Positions 26,532-35,238 of a stretch of 64,000 nucleotides of DNA are shown here, piece by piece. Under the pieces are notes generated by a model that searched no databases, was not told where the DNA came from, and saw nothing but the letters and a program-made list of their open reading frames with translations. This DNA comes from DASZIT01 sp963770635 (GTDB lineage Bacteria > Actinomycetota > Acidimicrobiia > Acidimicrobiales > RAAP-2): assembly GCA_963770635.1 (NCBI GenBank), contig CAVYQI010000003.1, forward strand, positions 1 to 64,000, in the 5' to 3' direction. Within the stretch, counting starts at the first letter, position 1. Each line of letters starts with the position of its first letter. Both the position numbers and the translations under genes were made by a program.

Positions 26532-27580
26532 ATGAGTCCTATCATAAGATCATCGCCGCGTCCGACAACGATAGACGGGGACTTTTCCTCACCTGCGCGC
26601 AACGGCTTGGCATGACTATTCAGAACATCGAAAAAGACTTTTGGGTTTGCTGGACTCTCGACGCGCTATTTCACCGGCTCCCGTCCGGAAGCCCACGCCT
26701 TTTGTTCAAAGGTGGCACATCCTTGTCCAAGGGCTACAACCTCATCTCCCGTTTCTCGGAAGACATCGATATCACGGTGTTTCGGGACGACATCGGCGCC
26801 AAAGCCTCCGTCGACGAGCTAGCGCAACTAAGTAAGACTGCGCGCGGCAAACGGCTTGATGGCATAAAGAAGGTTTGCCAAACGTACATCAACCATTCCT
26901 TGCTAGCGACCCTAAGGGAACTCGCCGCGCAGACCATGGTGGCGATCGGTCATGACCAAGCGCGGCTCAGGGTCTCCGCCGATCCCGCCGATCCGGACAA
27001 ACAAAGTCTTCTAATTCGCTACCCAAGTGTCGCAGACGGGGGCGGCTACGTCCCGCCTGTCGTAAAAATCGAGTGCGGGGCGAAATCCGCCTTCGACCCA
27101 CATGAATCGCGAACCATCAATCCCTATCTGTCCGCCGACGTGCCCGAGGGTGATGCACTCGCCGTCGCCGGCGTAACAACGATCGGTCCCGAGCGGACAT
27201 TCCTCGATAAGGTCCTTGTCCTGCACAGCGTTCCAATCTTCTTCGAAAGAAATAGGAAACTCTACGGTGCCGGGCGGGTCTCGCGGCACTATTACGATGT
27301 CCACCGCATGGTAGGCAGGCCGGTTGCCGAGAAGGCGTGTACTGACGCGGCGCTAATCGAGGACTGTGTGAACCACGCGCGCATGTTCTTCTATCGCAGG
27401 GATACCGGCTTGGAAGACGTGAAGCGTGGCGCGTTTCGCCTCACACCGTCTGGCGACATCGTTGACCTGCTGCGCCGGGACTATGACGCCATGGCCACGA
27501 TGATTTTCGGTGACGTCCCCGATTTCAAAGTTGTACTGGAAAGCATCGCCACCGCTGAGGACTGGCTTAACGGTGCGTAG
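26528..27580 (+). CDS. AbiEii/AbiGii-family nucleotidyltransferase toxin
   Basis: A 350-residue protein of the AbiEii (MenT-like) toxin family. Residues 61-82 give the nucleotidyltransferase core KGGTSLSKGYNLISRFSEDIDI, with the GG-T/S motif and the acidic pair Asp79/Asp81 for metal. IEKDFWVCWTLDALF before it and TIGPERTFLDKVLVLHSV plus SRHYYDVHRMVG after it are conserved in the family. Known members abort phage infection or modify tRNA 3' ends. ATGA overlap with the antitoxin-like gene shows translational coupling. The frame is intact and there are no neighbouring mobility genes. Confidence 0.92.
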   Translation: MNESYHKIIAASDNDRRGLFLTCAQRLGMTIQNIEKDFWVCWTLDALFHRLPSGSPRLLFKGGTSLSKGYNLISRFSEDIDITVFRDDIGAKASVDELAQLSKTARGKRLDGIKKVCQTYINHSLLATLRELAAQTMVAIGHDQARLRVSADPADPDKQSLLIRYPSVADGGGYVPPVVKIECGAKSAFDPHESRTINPYLSADVPEGDALAVAGVTTIGPERTFLDKVLVLHSVPIFFERNRKLYGAGRVSRHYYDVHRMVGRPVAEKACTDAALIEDCVNHARMFFYRRDTGLEDVKRGAFRLTPSGDIVDLLRRDYDAMATMIFGDVPDFKVVLESIATAEDWLNGA

Positions 27581-27609
27581 CTCAGGTCAAATTGCAACAC
27601 GCGTTCGGA

Positions 27610-29061
27610 TTAGAAAAGGATCGTCGATTGCAGGGTGAACGCGAGCGCGGGTTGACCAGCGCTTCTTTCGCCGGGAGTCGATAGCGTCACGGCTGGTTCG
27701 AGATAGAATGCGCTCTTCACCTGGATCTGATAGTAGGCTTGGAAAATCGCCTCGTCGCCGCGGTACGGGCGGTTCTCGTTCAATTCCGACCACGCGAGCC
27801 CCGCGCCGATGGAATCGCCCGGCCTGCCGGGGATGAGCCCAAACCCGGTGAGCCCCATCCCGAAATAGCGGTTGGCGAACAGGGTCGTCCGCGAGTTGTT
27901 CGCGCCGAGCTGAAGGAAGCCCGAGACGCCGTCGCCGCCCGCGCCCTTCAACAACCGTTGCGAAGCGAACATGTAGGCGCCCTGGGCCCCGTCCTGCGTA
28001 ATGAATCCCGTGGGGGACGCTTGCAGGGCGAGCTCGCCGGTCTGGTCCCAAGCTCCAACAGCGACCGAGCCGGGAAGCCCCTGAGGACCGATGAGCCAGG
28101 ACGCGCCTATCTCGCCAATCAGGAAGCGATAGCCGTTGAAGGTGGGCAATGTCTCGAGACCGGTCTGCACGCCGCGAGCCCCATTGCCGTCGTAGGACCC
28201 GAGAGAGAGATACCAGCTCTTGCTCGGCGCCAGGGTGGCGGTCACACCGTAGGCGGAGTTGTAGTACCCCGGAAGAAAGCCGAGAATTGTCGGATCGACG
28301 AAGATCGGCGTGTAGAGGAGACCGCTGACCGCGGGAATTTGCAGCGAGGGGTCTTGTACCGGAACCGGACGCGCGACATTGCCGAAATCGTTGGTCGGAA
28401 CCAGCTTTCCGAACCGCACGATAAGGGTGTCCGCGAACAGCGATTGACGCCACCAGAGCTCGTAAAGTTCGGTGCGATCGAGCGGCGGCGCTCCCGGCAA
28501 GCTGTTGTAGCCGGTCACCACGCCGGCCTGCTGATTGGTCGGCTGGCCGTCGAAGCGAAGCAAGGCTGCGCCGACCATGGCGCCGGGAATATTGACGAGC
28601 TTGTCGAGATCGGCGTTGAGACCGGTCAGGAACAGATTGTTGAAGCTCGCCACGCCGGGATTGGCGCCGCCGGAGGCGAGGTAGTTTCCGTTGCTGACGA
28701 GCACGCCGCCCAGCCTGACGCCGCTGTCGGGGCCAAAACCAATGAGCCGGCCCAGGTCCCCTGTGCCGGGCTCGACATCCACCGCGCCGGGGTTGCCCGT
28801 TATTCCCTGCGTTACGTCTTGGGCGGCCGCGGGCGCTTCGGCGAAGACTGAAGCGGCAAGCCAGCCGAGCAACGCCGCCGCGCCGGGCGATGTCAGCAGA
28901 TCGGACCGCGCCGCGAGAGGCTTCGCGGCGTTACTCGGCGGCGATTTCCCCGAAACTCGAAAGCCGCGGGCGTGAGCTCGAACCCTGTCCTCGCGAGAGA
29001 CCGGGACGGCGGCTGCCGCTGGTCCGCGCGTCATAAAGCTTAGGCCGGCAGACTTGCGCAT
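27610..29061 (-). CDS. OprB-family carbohydrate-selective porin
   Basis: An outer-membrane beta-barrel of the OprB type, about 483 residues. An Ala-rich presumed signal segment precedes the mature start (LLGWLAASVFAEAPAAAQDVTQGI). Typical strands follow: LYELWWRQSLFADTLIVRFGKLVPTNDFGNVARP, YNSAYGVTATLAPSKSWYLSLGSYDGNGARG, SVAVGAWDQTGEL and KSAFYLEPAVTLSTPG. It ends in a C-terminal phenylalanine (QSTILF), the barrel-assembly signature. ATG 29061 (MRKSAGLSF) and ATG 29034 are both possible; the first 60 residues are atypical, so the true start may be further in. Next upstream is the unknown exported protein gene, about 100 bases away. Confidence 0.83.
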   Translation of the reverse strand: MRKSAGLSFMTRGPAAAAVPVSREDRVRAHARGFRVSGKSPPSNAAKPLAARSDLLTSPGAAALLGWLAASVFAEAPAAAQDVTQGITGNPGAVDVEPGTGDLGRLIGFGPDSGVRLGGVLVSNGNYLASGGANPGVASFNNLFLTGLNADLDKLVNIPGAMVGAALLRFDGQPTNQQAGVVTGYNSLPGAPPLDRTELYELWWRQSLFADTLIVRFGKLVPTNDFGNVARPVPVQDPSLQIPAVSGLLYTPIFVDPTILGFLPGYYNSAYGVTATLAPSKSWYLSLGSYDGNGARGVQTGLETLPTFNGYRFLIGEIGASWLIGPQGLPGSVAVGAWDQTGELALQASPTGFITQDGAQGAYMFASQRLLKGAGGDGVSGFLQLGANNSRTTLFANRYFGMGLTGFGLIPGRPGDSIGAGLAWSELNENRPYRGDEAIFQAYYQIQVKSAFYLEPAVTLSTPGERSAGQPALAFTLQSTILF

Positions 29062-29158
29062 GGCGCGGCGCGGGCGAGCCCGGAGGTCATATCCAGTACG
29101 AGGATATGTCCGGCCTCCGCGCGCGGGCTCCACGTCGCGCGCCGGGTCGCGGGCCCGC

Positions 29159-30268
29159 TCACGGCAGGTCCGCCAGGGTCTTCGCTCCCGGTCCCGGCGT
29201 GATCAGCGTCGGCCATTGGTGCGAGCCGAACGGCGCCTGCGGCGGCAGGTTGACCGGCATGTTGCGCTTCTTGTCCTCGTCGATCACCGCCTGGCGCGCG
29301 TCGCCGCCCATCAATTCGTAGTCCATCAGATGATAGTCGCCGAAGAACGCCGCGCCGACGGAACGGTCGGAGATGATGCGGGTCAGCGAATCGAGCATGT
29401 CGTCCGGCGTCGTGGTGAATGAGATCGTCTCGATCAGCATCAGCCGATCGTTGATCGCTTCGGGCGGAAAAAACTGGGCGAGCACGCTGAACAGGACGTT
29501 ATTCTGACGGGCGACATAGATCGTGTTGCTCGCCGCATAGGTCTTGTCCCAGTCGGCGCCGAGCATCTGCTTCCAGCCGCCGATCACGTCCATCCAGTGC
29601 TCGACCTGGGTCTGAGCCGCCCAGGCGATGTCCTTCTTCAAAAGCGGGCCCTGTTTCTCGGCGAACGCCTGCATGGCCTCGGGCGAGACCGCATTCGTCT
29701 GCAAGGCCTCGTCCATGAACGCGATATTGTTCTCGAGGATCGCGCGGTTGACCGGCTTCCAGTCGTCGCGCACCGGCGCCGCATCAAGACCATCGAGCGC
29801 GGATTGCATGCGGCTCCGGTAGGCGGCCAGCGCGCCGCGCCAGGTCAGGTCGTCCGGGCTGTTGAGATAGGGAACGAGGACTTCCGACAGCGCCATCGTG
29901 CTGTGGCCGATCGACTTGAGCAGCTGATAGACGATCGGAACCGACGGCGCTTCAAGAGGCGCCATGCCGGGGCGATAGAGGATAAAACGTCCGCCTGCGC
30001 CGGAAAACAGCCCGAGGACGATCGGGTGCTCGGCCAGGATGTTCTTTTTGAAAATCTGCCCGGCGTCGCCGTAGAGCTCGAACATGGAGGTGTCGAGCTG
30101 CAGGATGTTCTTGGCGCCGACCTCGGACGGGCTCGCCTTCTCCACGCTGACGATCGCTTTGAAATAGTCCGGCAGATCCCCCGCGCGAGCGGCCGCCCCC
30201 GATCCAAGGGCGAGCGCAAACGACATCAGCGCGCTGACGCCGCTCGTCACGATGCCAAAGGCGCGCAT
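29159..30268 (-). CDS. Exported protein of unknown function, near IorAB-type dehydrogenase
   Basis: A 369-residue protein I cannot assign to a family. From ATG 30268 it has a clear signal peptide (MRAFGIVTSGVSALMSFALALGSGAAARAGDLPDYF), so it is periplasmic or secreted. The mature part is mostly helical, with VPIVYQLLKSIGHSTMALSEVLVPYLNSP and WAAQTQVEHWMDVIGGWKQMLGADWDKTYAASNTIYVARQNNVLFSVLAQFF; no cysteine cofactor motif is visible. It follows the cytochrome gene by 19 bases and so is probably co-transcribed with it and the hydroxylase genes. That context suggests a periplasmic partner in the same oxidation process. Confidence 0.7.
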   Translation of the reverse strand: MRAFGIVTSGVSALMSFALALGSGAAARAGDLPDYFKAIVSVEKASPSEVGAKNILQLDTSMFELYGDAGQIFKKNILAEHPIVLGLFSGAGGRFILYRPGMAPLEAPSVPIVYQLLKSIGHSTMALSEVLVPYLNSPDDLTWRGALAAYRSRMQSALDGLDAAPVRDDWKPVNRAILENNIAFMDEALQTNAVSPEAMQAFAEKQGPLLKKDIAWAAQTQVEHWMDVIGGWKQMLGADWDKTYAASNTIYVARQNNVLFSVLAQFFPPEAINDRLMLIETISFTTTPDDMLDSLTRIISDRSVGAAFFGDYHLMDYELMGGDARQAVIDEDKKRNMPVNLPPQAPFGSHQWPTLITPGPGAKTLADLP

Positions 30269-30287
30269 GACTGTCCTCCGTTGAATC

Positions 30288-30899
30288 TTATGGTTTGGGG
30301 CACGCCGCCCCGGTCTCAACCCACGCCGCCACGAGCGCGCCGGCCTCTTTCTGCGTGCCGGGCGCGGATTGCCGGCCGGGACCGGGCGCCCACGCCCAGC
30401 CGACCAAATGATCCTCGCCGATATGCTCCACGAGCGTCTCCAGCGCGCGGCCGCCATTCCGCGCGGGATCCTTGATCTGGGCGCAAATCTGGCTGAGCGT
30501 CTTGCCTTCCCAGGCCATTTCGTGCGGCGCGAGATGCCAGATCGGGTTTCCGGGAACCGCGCCGAAGTTCGCGGCCTGATGGCAGATCGGACAGCGCAGC
30601 GCCGGCAGGCCGAAGCCGTCGGCGCCGCGTTCGACCGGCGGCTGATGCAGCCGCGCCATGTCTCCCTGGCGTGGGCGGTCTCCGGCTGGATGGCAATTGA
30701 GGCAGCGCGGGTGAGTCAGAACTTTGCCGAGCTCGGTGAAATAGGCGGCCGACCGCGTCTCCGGGTCTGCGATCGACGAAAAGCTGTCGACGCTGGCGAG
30801 GCTGCCCGGCGGGGTGTTCGAAACCGCCTCGGCGGTCAGCGCGGCCGCCGGGATCGTCACGGCGAGGATGAAGAGTGGGATCCGCAAGTCGAGTTTCAT
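30288..30899 (-). CDS. Periplasmic dihaem c-type cytochrome-like protein
   Basis: A 203-residue exported protein: MKLDLRIPLFILAVTIPAAALTAEAVS is a signal peptide. Two haem-binding CxxCH motifs follow: CLNCH near residue 67 and CPICH near 102. The spacing and the ALRCPICHQAANF and WHLAPHEMAWEGKTLSQICAQIKD context are seen in cytochromes encoded with molybdenum hydroxylases of the isoquinoline oxidoreductase type. It lies two bases from the iron-sulfur subunit gene, so it likely takes electrons from the IorAB-like enzyme. C-terminal VAAWVETGAACPKP gives a further Cys. Confidence 0.8.
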   Translation of the reverse strand: MKLDLRIPLFILAVTIPAAALTAEAVSNTPPGSLASVDSFSSIADPETRSAAYFTELGKVLTHPRCLNCHPAGDRPRQGDMARLHQPPVERGADGFGLPALRCPICHQAANFGAVPGNPIWHLAPHEMAWEGKTLSQICAQIKDPARNGGRALETLVEHIGEDHLVGWAWAPGPGRQSAPGTQKEAGALVAAWVETGAACPKP

Positions 30900-30901
30900 C
30901 T

Positions 30902-31423
30902 TCAGCTGCTTCTGAGGTATTTCCCCGGGTCCGCCAGGATCACGTCGCGCACCGCTTCATGATATTTGACGTATCCGGTGCAGCGGCAAAGGTGTCCGTC
31001 GAGCGCTTCCATGATCGTCTTCTCGAGATCGGCGCGCACAATCGGCGTTCTCGCCAGGCGCTCGAGCAGGACCTGGCCCTCGTTGAGGAAGCCCGCGGTG
31101 CAATAGCCGCACTGGAAGGCGAAGTGGGAGATGAAGGCCTTTTGCAGGGGCGTAAGGTCGCCGTCCTTCGCATGGCCTTCGACAGTGCGGATCGACTTGC
31201 CGTTGAAGCTTGCCGCGGGCACGATGCAGGTCGGGCTCGTGTAAGTCGTCCCGTCGGGATTATCGATGATGATCGCACAGCTCAGGCATTGCGCAGCGCC
31301 GCAGCCGAACTTGGTGCCGGTCATGCCGAGATATTCGCGCAGGAAATCGTTCATCGTCAGGTCGTCGCGCACCTCGCGCGGACCATGGATGCTGCCGTTG
31401 ATCGTGACGGTGAGCGCGGTCAT
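30902..31423 (-). CDS. (2Fe-2S)-binding subunit of IorAB-type molybdenum hydroxylase
   Basis: A 173-residue iron-sulfur subunit homologous to IorA and to the small subunits of xanthine dehydrogenase family enzymes. The ferredoxin-like N-terminal cluster site reads TKFGCGAAQCLSCAIIIDN and the C-terminal helical cluster site reads FQCGYCTAGFLNEGQVLL with GHLCRCTGYVKYHEAV. It passes electrons from the molybdenum centre to the cytochrome. The stop of the large-subunit gene overlaps its start by 4 bp (31420-31423). The substrate is not predictable. Confidence 0.92.
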   Translation of the reverse strand: MTALTVTINGSIHGPREVRDDLTMNDFLREYLGMTGTKFGCGAAQCLSCAIIIDNPDGTTYTSPTCIVPAASFNGKSIRTVEGHAKDGDLTPLQKAFISHFAFQCGYCTAGFLNEGQVLLERLARTPIVRADLEKTIMEALDGHLCRCTGYVKYHEAVRDVILADPGKYLRSS

Positions 31424-34122
31424 TTGGGGGCGCCTGCGCGCGCTGCCTCTTTGAGCATGGCTTGGGTCACCGGAAGGGACTGAAAACGACGGCCAGTCGC
31501 GTCGAAGATGGCGCTTAGCAGGGCCGGGACGACGGGGATCATCACGACTTCCGCCATTCCTTTCGGCCGCTCGCTGGCGTCGATGGGCGGCAATGTCTCG
31601 ATCTCGAGGTCATGGAGCGGCAGGTCGGAGCCTCGCGCCACGAGGTACTGCCCCAGGTTCCATTTCCCGTTTCCGGGCCCATCCTCGTAAAGCGGTAGGG
31701 TCTCGAGCAGCGCATAGCCGACGCCCATGGCGAAGCCCCCTTGCGCCTGTCCGAGCACGACCTCGGGCGCCAAGGCCTGACCGCATTCGAGGACGCTATA
31801 GGCCTTGGCGATCCGGAGGGCGCCGGTGGCCCGCTCGATCGCGACGCGGAGCGTCGTGCCGCAGAGCGAGGTGTAGCTGGTCCCGATCCGGTTGAACTCG
31901 GTCGACGGGAACTTGGCGAAGGTGCGGTCGAGACAGACGAATTCGCCGCCGGCGCGGCGCACGGCGAGCGCGTCGATGTCGGCGGTCCACGGCTCGCCGG
32001 CGATGCCGAAGGTCGCGTGCGACCACGACCAGCGATTGAAGCCGTGCGCCATCGCCGCGACCACTCCATTTTGCGCGTGCGCTTTCGCCGCCACCGCGGC
32101 CAAGGGAAGCGGCGCAAGCCCGGCCATGACGAGATGACCGTCTTTCCAGCGGGCTTTCTCCCATTCCAATGCCTTGAAATCGGTCGGCGCGAGTCCCCAC
32201 AATTCAAGCGCGGCCGGCCACAGGCCGAAGCGGAAGACGACGCGAGCCGCCTCGGCCGCCGCATGGGTCCCGACATGCGCGCCGATCGAAGCGCTGGTCG
32301 CCGAGCTAATCGCGGGCACCCAGCGCGGATTGCGCGCCTCGGCGTCCTGGTTCTCCTGGCTGATCGTGTAGGAGTTGAACGAGGTAACGAGGCCGAGCGG
32401 ACCGAACACATAGACCTGCGCCACCGCGACCTCGTCGGCGACGCCGCCGAGGTAGGCTGCGACACGATTGGCCGCCGCCGTCCCGATGCCGTTCCCCATC
32501 TCGACTGCGTCGCAATGGATCGTGATCTTCCCATCCGAATTGATTTCGACAGACCCCAGCGAGCAATCCGCTCCCGTGCCGTAGTCCTTGGCCGCGCAGG
32601 CGACGCCCGTGCCGACGAGGATTCCTGACGGCGCACGCGCCTTCTCCTGGGCGCGCTCGCGCCAGATCGGATGCTGCTCGAGCTTGTCGAGGATCTCCGG
32701 CGTTCGGACGGAAGCGAGGTAGGGATTGCCGGCCATCGTCCTCCAGCCAGCCTGAAGAGCATTGCGACGCCGGAACTCGATCGGATCGAGCGGGAGCGCG
32801 GCGCAAATTTCATCGACCATCACCTCGAGCGCGGTCATGGTTTGCAGGGTTCCGTACCCGCGCATCGACCCCGCGGTGACGCCGCGCGAGTGGAAGGAAA
32901 ACGTAGTGACGTCGCTTTTCGGGGCATAGTAGGCGCCAAGCGCCGCATTCGCGCCGACGGTCGCCACGTTGGGGGAAAAGTTGGCGAGTCCGCCGCCGTC
33001 CAAGGCGTGGTCAGCGGCAAATCCGACAATCTTGCCCGTTGCGCGATCGACCCCGACCCGCGTCCGGATACTGAACGCATGCCGCTTGATGCCGGATTGA
33101 AACTGGTCGAAGCGGTTGTTGGCGAGCCGAACGGGGCGATCAGGAAGGACCATCGCCGCCAGAGCGAGATACAGCGGGAACGGCGTGTGGTCGCGCCCGC
33201 CGAACCCGCCGCCGCAATAGGCGAAGTTGATGTCGATGCGCGCCGGGCGAAATTTGGAATCAGCCTCGCCGAGCAGGAATGCGACCGATTCGGCGGCTTC
33301 GTAGGGCGACTGCACGCCGACGACGAGCGCGAGCGTCTTGCCGCTCGACTCGTACCACCCAAGCCCGCTTTCCGGCTCGAGAAACATCGGATCGACCGAC
33401 TGGGTGTCGAATTGACGGTCCAGCACCAGGAGCGCCGGATTGTCCGGCGCCAGCTCCGCTCGTATCTTCGCGCCGATGTCAGCGGCTTCGGCATAGGACG
33501 CCCCGGTCGGGATCGGCAGCCGCGCCCAGATCGGGGCTTCGGTGTTCTGACTGGTGTGCTGGAACTTGCCGGGGCTGACCCAGCCGTTCTTCACCGGCGA
33601 GTAGATGTCGGCCGCCTCCGGCGTCGGGCCTCCCAGGCGAGTAAAACGAAACGCCGCGTAGTTGGGCGTCTCCACCGGGCCGGTTTCCTCCCCGAACTTG
33701 GCGAACGCCTGATCCCGCAGCGCGAGGCGCGCCTGATCGAAGGAATCGAAGTCCTGGAAGATCAAAAGCGCGATCGGTTGGCCGAGATAAAGCGGGGTCC
33801 TGCCGACTGGGCAGAAGAGGTCGCCCGCATAGAACTCGGGAACCCGGGTTCCGATCCGAAGAAGATCCTCTGCGGTGACGATCGCAGCGGGCTTCAGCGC
33901 TCCGCTGAGCGGCGACAAGTCGAGGCCGGCGTAGACATGCGTCGCATCCGCTGCCCGGAGGAACAGTGCGTGTGAAGTCTCCGACGGCCAGCCGGGCATA
34001 TCCGCGGCGCGAAAATCGGACGCATAGAGCTTGGTCCCGGTAACTTTGGCGACGCCGTCGATGCGTCCGGCGCCTGTCGCGGCCGGGTTCCAGGCTCGCG
34101 GTCCCGGCAGTGTCTCGCGCAT
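31420..34122 (-). CDS. Molybdopterin-binding large subunit of IorAB/xanthine dehydrogenase family enzyme
   Basis: About 900 residues, near normal for IorB-like large subunits. The N-terminal GAGRIDGVAKVTGTKLYASDF is the usual opening. GGGFGGRDHTPFP and RGYGTLQTMTALE are molybdopterin contact regions, GNGIGTAAANRVAAYLGG follows, and the C-terminal GQAQGGFAMGVGYALLETLPLYEDG holds the catalytic Glu region. With the iron-sulfur subunit and the cytochrome it would hydroxylate a heterocycle or aldehyde. The open frame starts at ATG 34122, about 50 bases from the contig join, so the true start and promoter may be missing. The frame itself is intact. Confidence 0.9.
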   Translation of the reverse strand: MRETLPGPRAWNPAATGAGRIDGVAKVTGTKLYASDFRAADMPGWPSETSHALFLRAADATHVYAGLDLSPLSGALKPAAIVTAEDLLRIGTRVPEFYAGDLFCPVGRTPLYLGQPIALLIFQDFDSFDQARLALRDQAFAKFGEETGPVETPNYAAFRFTRLGGPTPEAADIYSPVKNGWVSPGKFQHTSQNTEAPIWARLPIPTGASYAEAADIGAKIRAELAPDNPALLVLDRQFDTQSVDPMFLEPESGLGWYESSGKTLALVVGVQSPYEAAESVAFLLGEADSKFRPARIDINFAYCGGGFGGRDHTPFPLYLALAAMVLPDRPVRLANNRFDQFQSGIKRHAFSIRTRVGVDRATGKIVGFAADHALDGGGLANFSPNVATVGANAALGAYYAPKSDVTTFSFHSRGVTAGSMRGYGTLQTMTALEVMVDEICAALPLDPIEFRRRNALQAGWRTMAGNPYLASVRTPEILDKLEQHPIWRERAQEKARAPSGILVGTGVACAAKDYGTGADCSLGSVEINSDGKITIHCDAVEMGNGIGTAAANRVAAYLGGVADEVAVAQVYVFGPLGLVTSFNSYTISQENQDAEARNPRWVPAISSATSASIGAHVGTHAAAEAARVVFRFGLWPAALELWGLAPTDFKALEWEKARWKDGHLVMAGLAPLPLAAVAAKAHAQNGVVAAMAHGFNRWSWSHATFGIAGEPWTADIDALAVRRAGGEFVCLDRTFAKFPSTEFNRIGTSYTSLCGTTLRVAIERATGALRIAKAYSVLECGQALAPEVVLGQAQGGFAMGVGYALLETLPLYEDGPGNGKWNLGQYLVARGSDLPLHDLEIETLPPIDASERPKGMAEVVMIPVVPALLSAIFDATGRRFQSLPVTQAMLKEAARAGAPK

Positions 34123-34149
34123 GGCGAACGTCGGCTCCTGGGCAGCCGC

Positions 34150-34190
34150 CAGCCGTGTGAGAGTGAGAGCATGGCCACCACCGGGACGCC
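34150..34190. other. Probable chimeric contig junction
   Basis: Left of here the genes are alphaproteobacterial, right of here actinobacterial. The glycosyltransferase running leftward keeps its family sequence as far as AAGVPVVA (about 34,174) and then turns into unrelated residues (MLSLSHGWRLPRSRR). On the other side the molybdenum hydroxylase frame begins at 34122. No transposon end, tRNA or integrase lies at the border. Gene quality changes at the same point: frame breaks are common to the left and absent to the right. Confidence 0.85.
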
Positions 34191-35138
34191 GGCAGCCATG
34201 GCTTGCAATGGCGGGAACCCGAAGCCTTCGTACACCGACGGGTAGGCCAATACCGAAGCCCGGCGCAGGGTCACCTCCAGCCCGCCGTCATCGAGGTAGC
34301 CGGGGCGCAGGATCCGGTACCGGGCCGCCGAGGTGCGGATGGCGTCGGCCAGCCGGTCGGCACCCCACCCGTCGGCCCCGACGATGACCAGCGCCACCTC
34401 CGGATGGGCGCGGCTCACCGAGTCGAACGCCTCGACCAGGGTCGGGTAGTCCTTTCGGGGCTCCACCGTCCCGATGGCCAGCACGTACCTCGACGTCCCG
34501 TCGGGCAGGGCGAAGGGCAGGGTATCGAGGCGCTGCTTGCCGCCGGGATCTGTTCCCAGCACCGGTATGCCCGGATGCACGGCCCGGACCCGCCCGGGCT
34601 CGATCCCGAAGGCCTCTACGAACTCCGCGGCTACGAACTCGGAGTCCGCGTGCACCCATGCGCCGCGATCGACCGCCCTCCGGATCAGCCCCGGAAACCT
34701 GAGTGTCGACCGGTCACACAGCTCCGGGTATCGGACGATGGTGAGATCGTGCACCGTCAGGACCCGGGCTGCCCGTCTCGTCGGCGGCACCACGAAGTTG
34801 GTCCCGTGAACGACCTGCTGGTGCCCAATGAACCACTCGATCGGGGGCGATGAGGAACGATCCCAGGCCGCCTGCAGCGGGCGGTCGGGCATGGCCCGCT
34901 GCCGGGTGGACACTCCGGCCGGGACCTTCGCCACGATTCCCCGGCGACGACGCCAACTGATGGCGAACGCGGAGACGTCGAGGTCTGCCCGGGCCGCCAA
35001 TCCCCCCAGCGCCCCGGCGCAGAAGGCGGCCACCCCGGTTGTGGGCCCGAGCAGCGGCGTGGCATCGAGGGCCACCGCCAGTGGATCGTGGGCGGCGATC
35101 TCTGAACGCTCGGGCGGCACCCGGGGAGCCTTGCACAT
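34174..35138 (-). CDS. Glycosyltransferase family 4 (truncated at the contig junction)
   Basis: A GT-B glycosyltransferase cut off at its C-terminus. From ATG 35138: VALDATPLLGPTTGVAAFCAGALGGLA, HGTNFVVPPTRRAARVLTVHDLTIVRYPELCDRSTLRFPGLIRRAVDRGAWVHADSEFVAAEFVEAFG, VLAIGTVEPRKDYPTLVEAFDSV, and VLAYPSVYEGFGFPPLQAMAAGVPVVA, the donor-binding E-x7-E region. A complete protein would have another 70 or so residues; what follows 34,174 is foreign. It lies divergent from cofD with 100 bases between. In the intact genome it is likely a cell-surface glycan gene. Confidence 0.88.
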
Positions 35139-35238
35139 CGACCCCGCCCGGCCGAGACACGCGCCATGGCCAGGTAGCCTCACCAACCATGCGCGGTCCC
35201 GCCTCTCACTGCTTCCCTCAACCCGATGGCGGCCATCG

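Noticed and set aside
1..34120. Reading the left part as a decaying genomic island full of pseudogenes
   Set aside because: Catalytic motifs are kept on both sides of nearly every break and the essential dapD is also broken, which fits sequence errors better.
34120..34200. Horizontal transfer as an explanation of the taxonomic change
   Set aside because: Both flanking genes are touched by the join without any recombinase, tRNA or repeat, and the change continues for 30 kb with a simultaneous change in frame quality.
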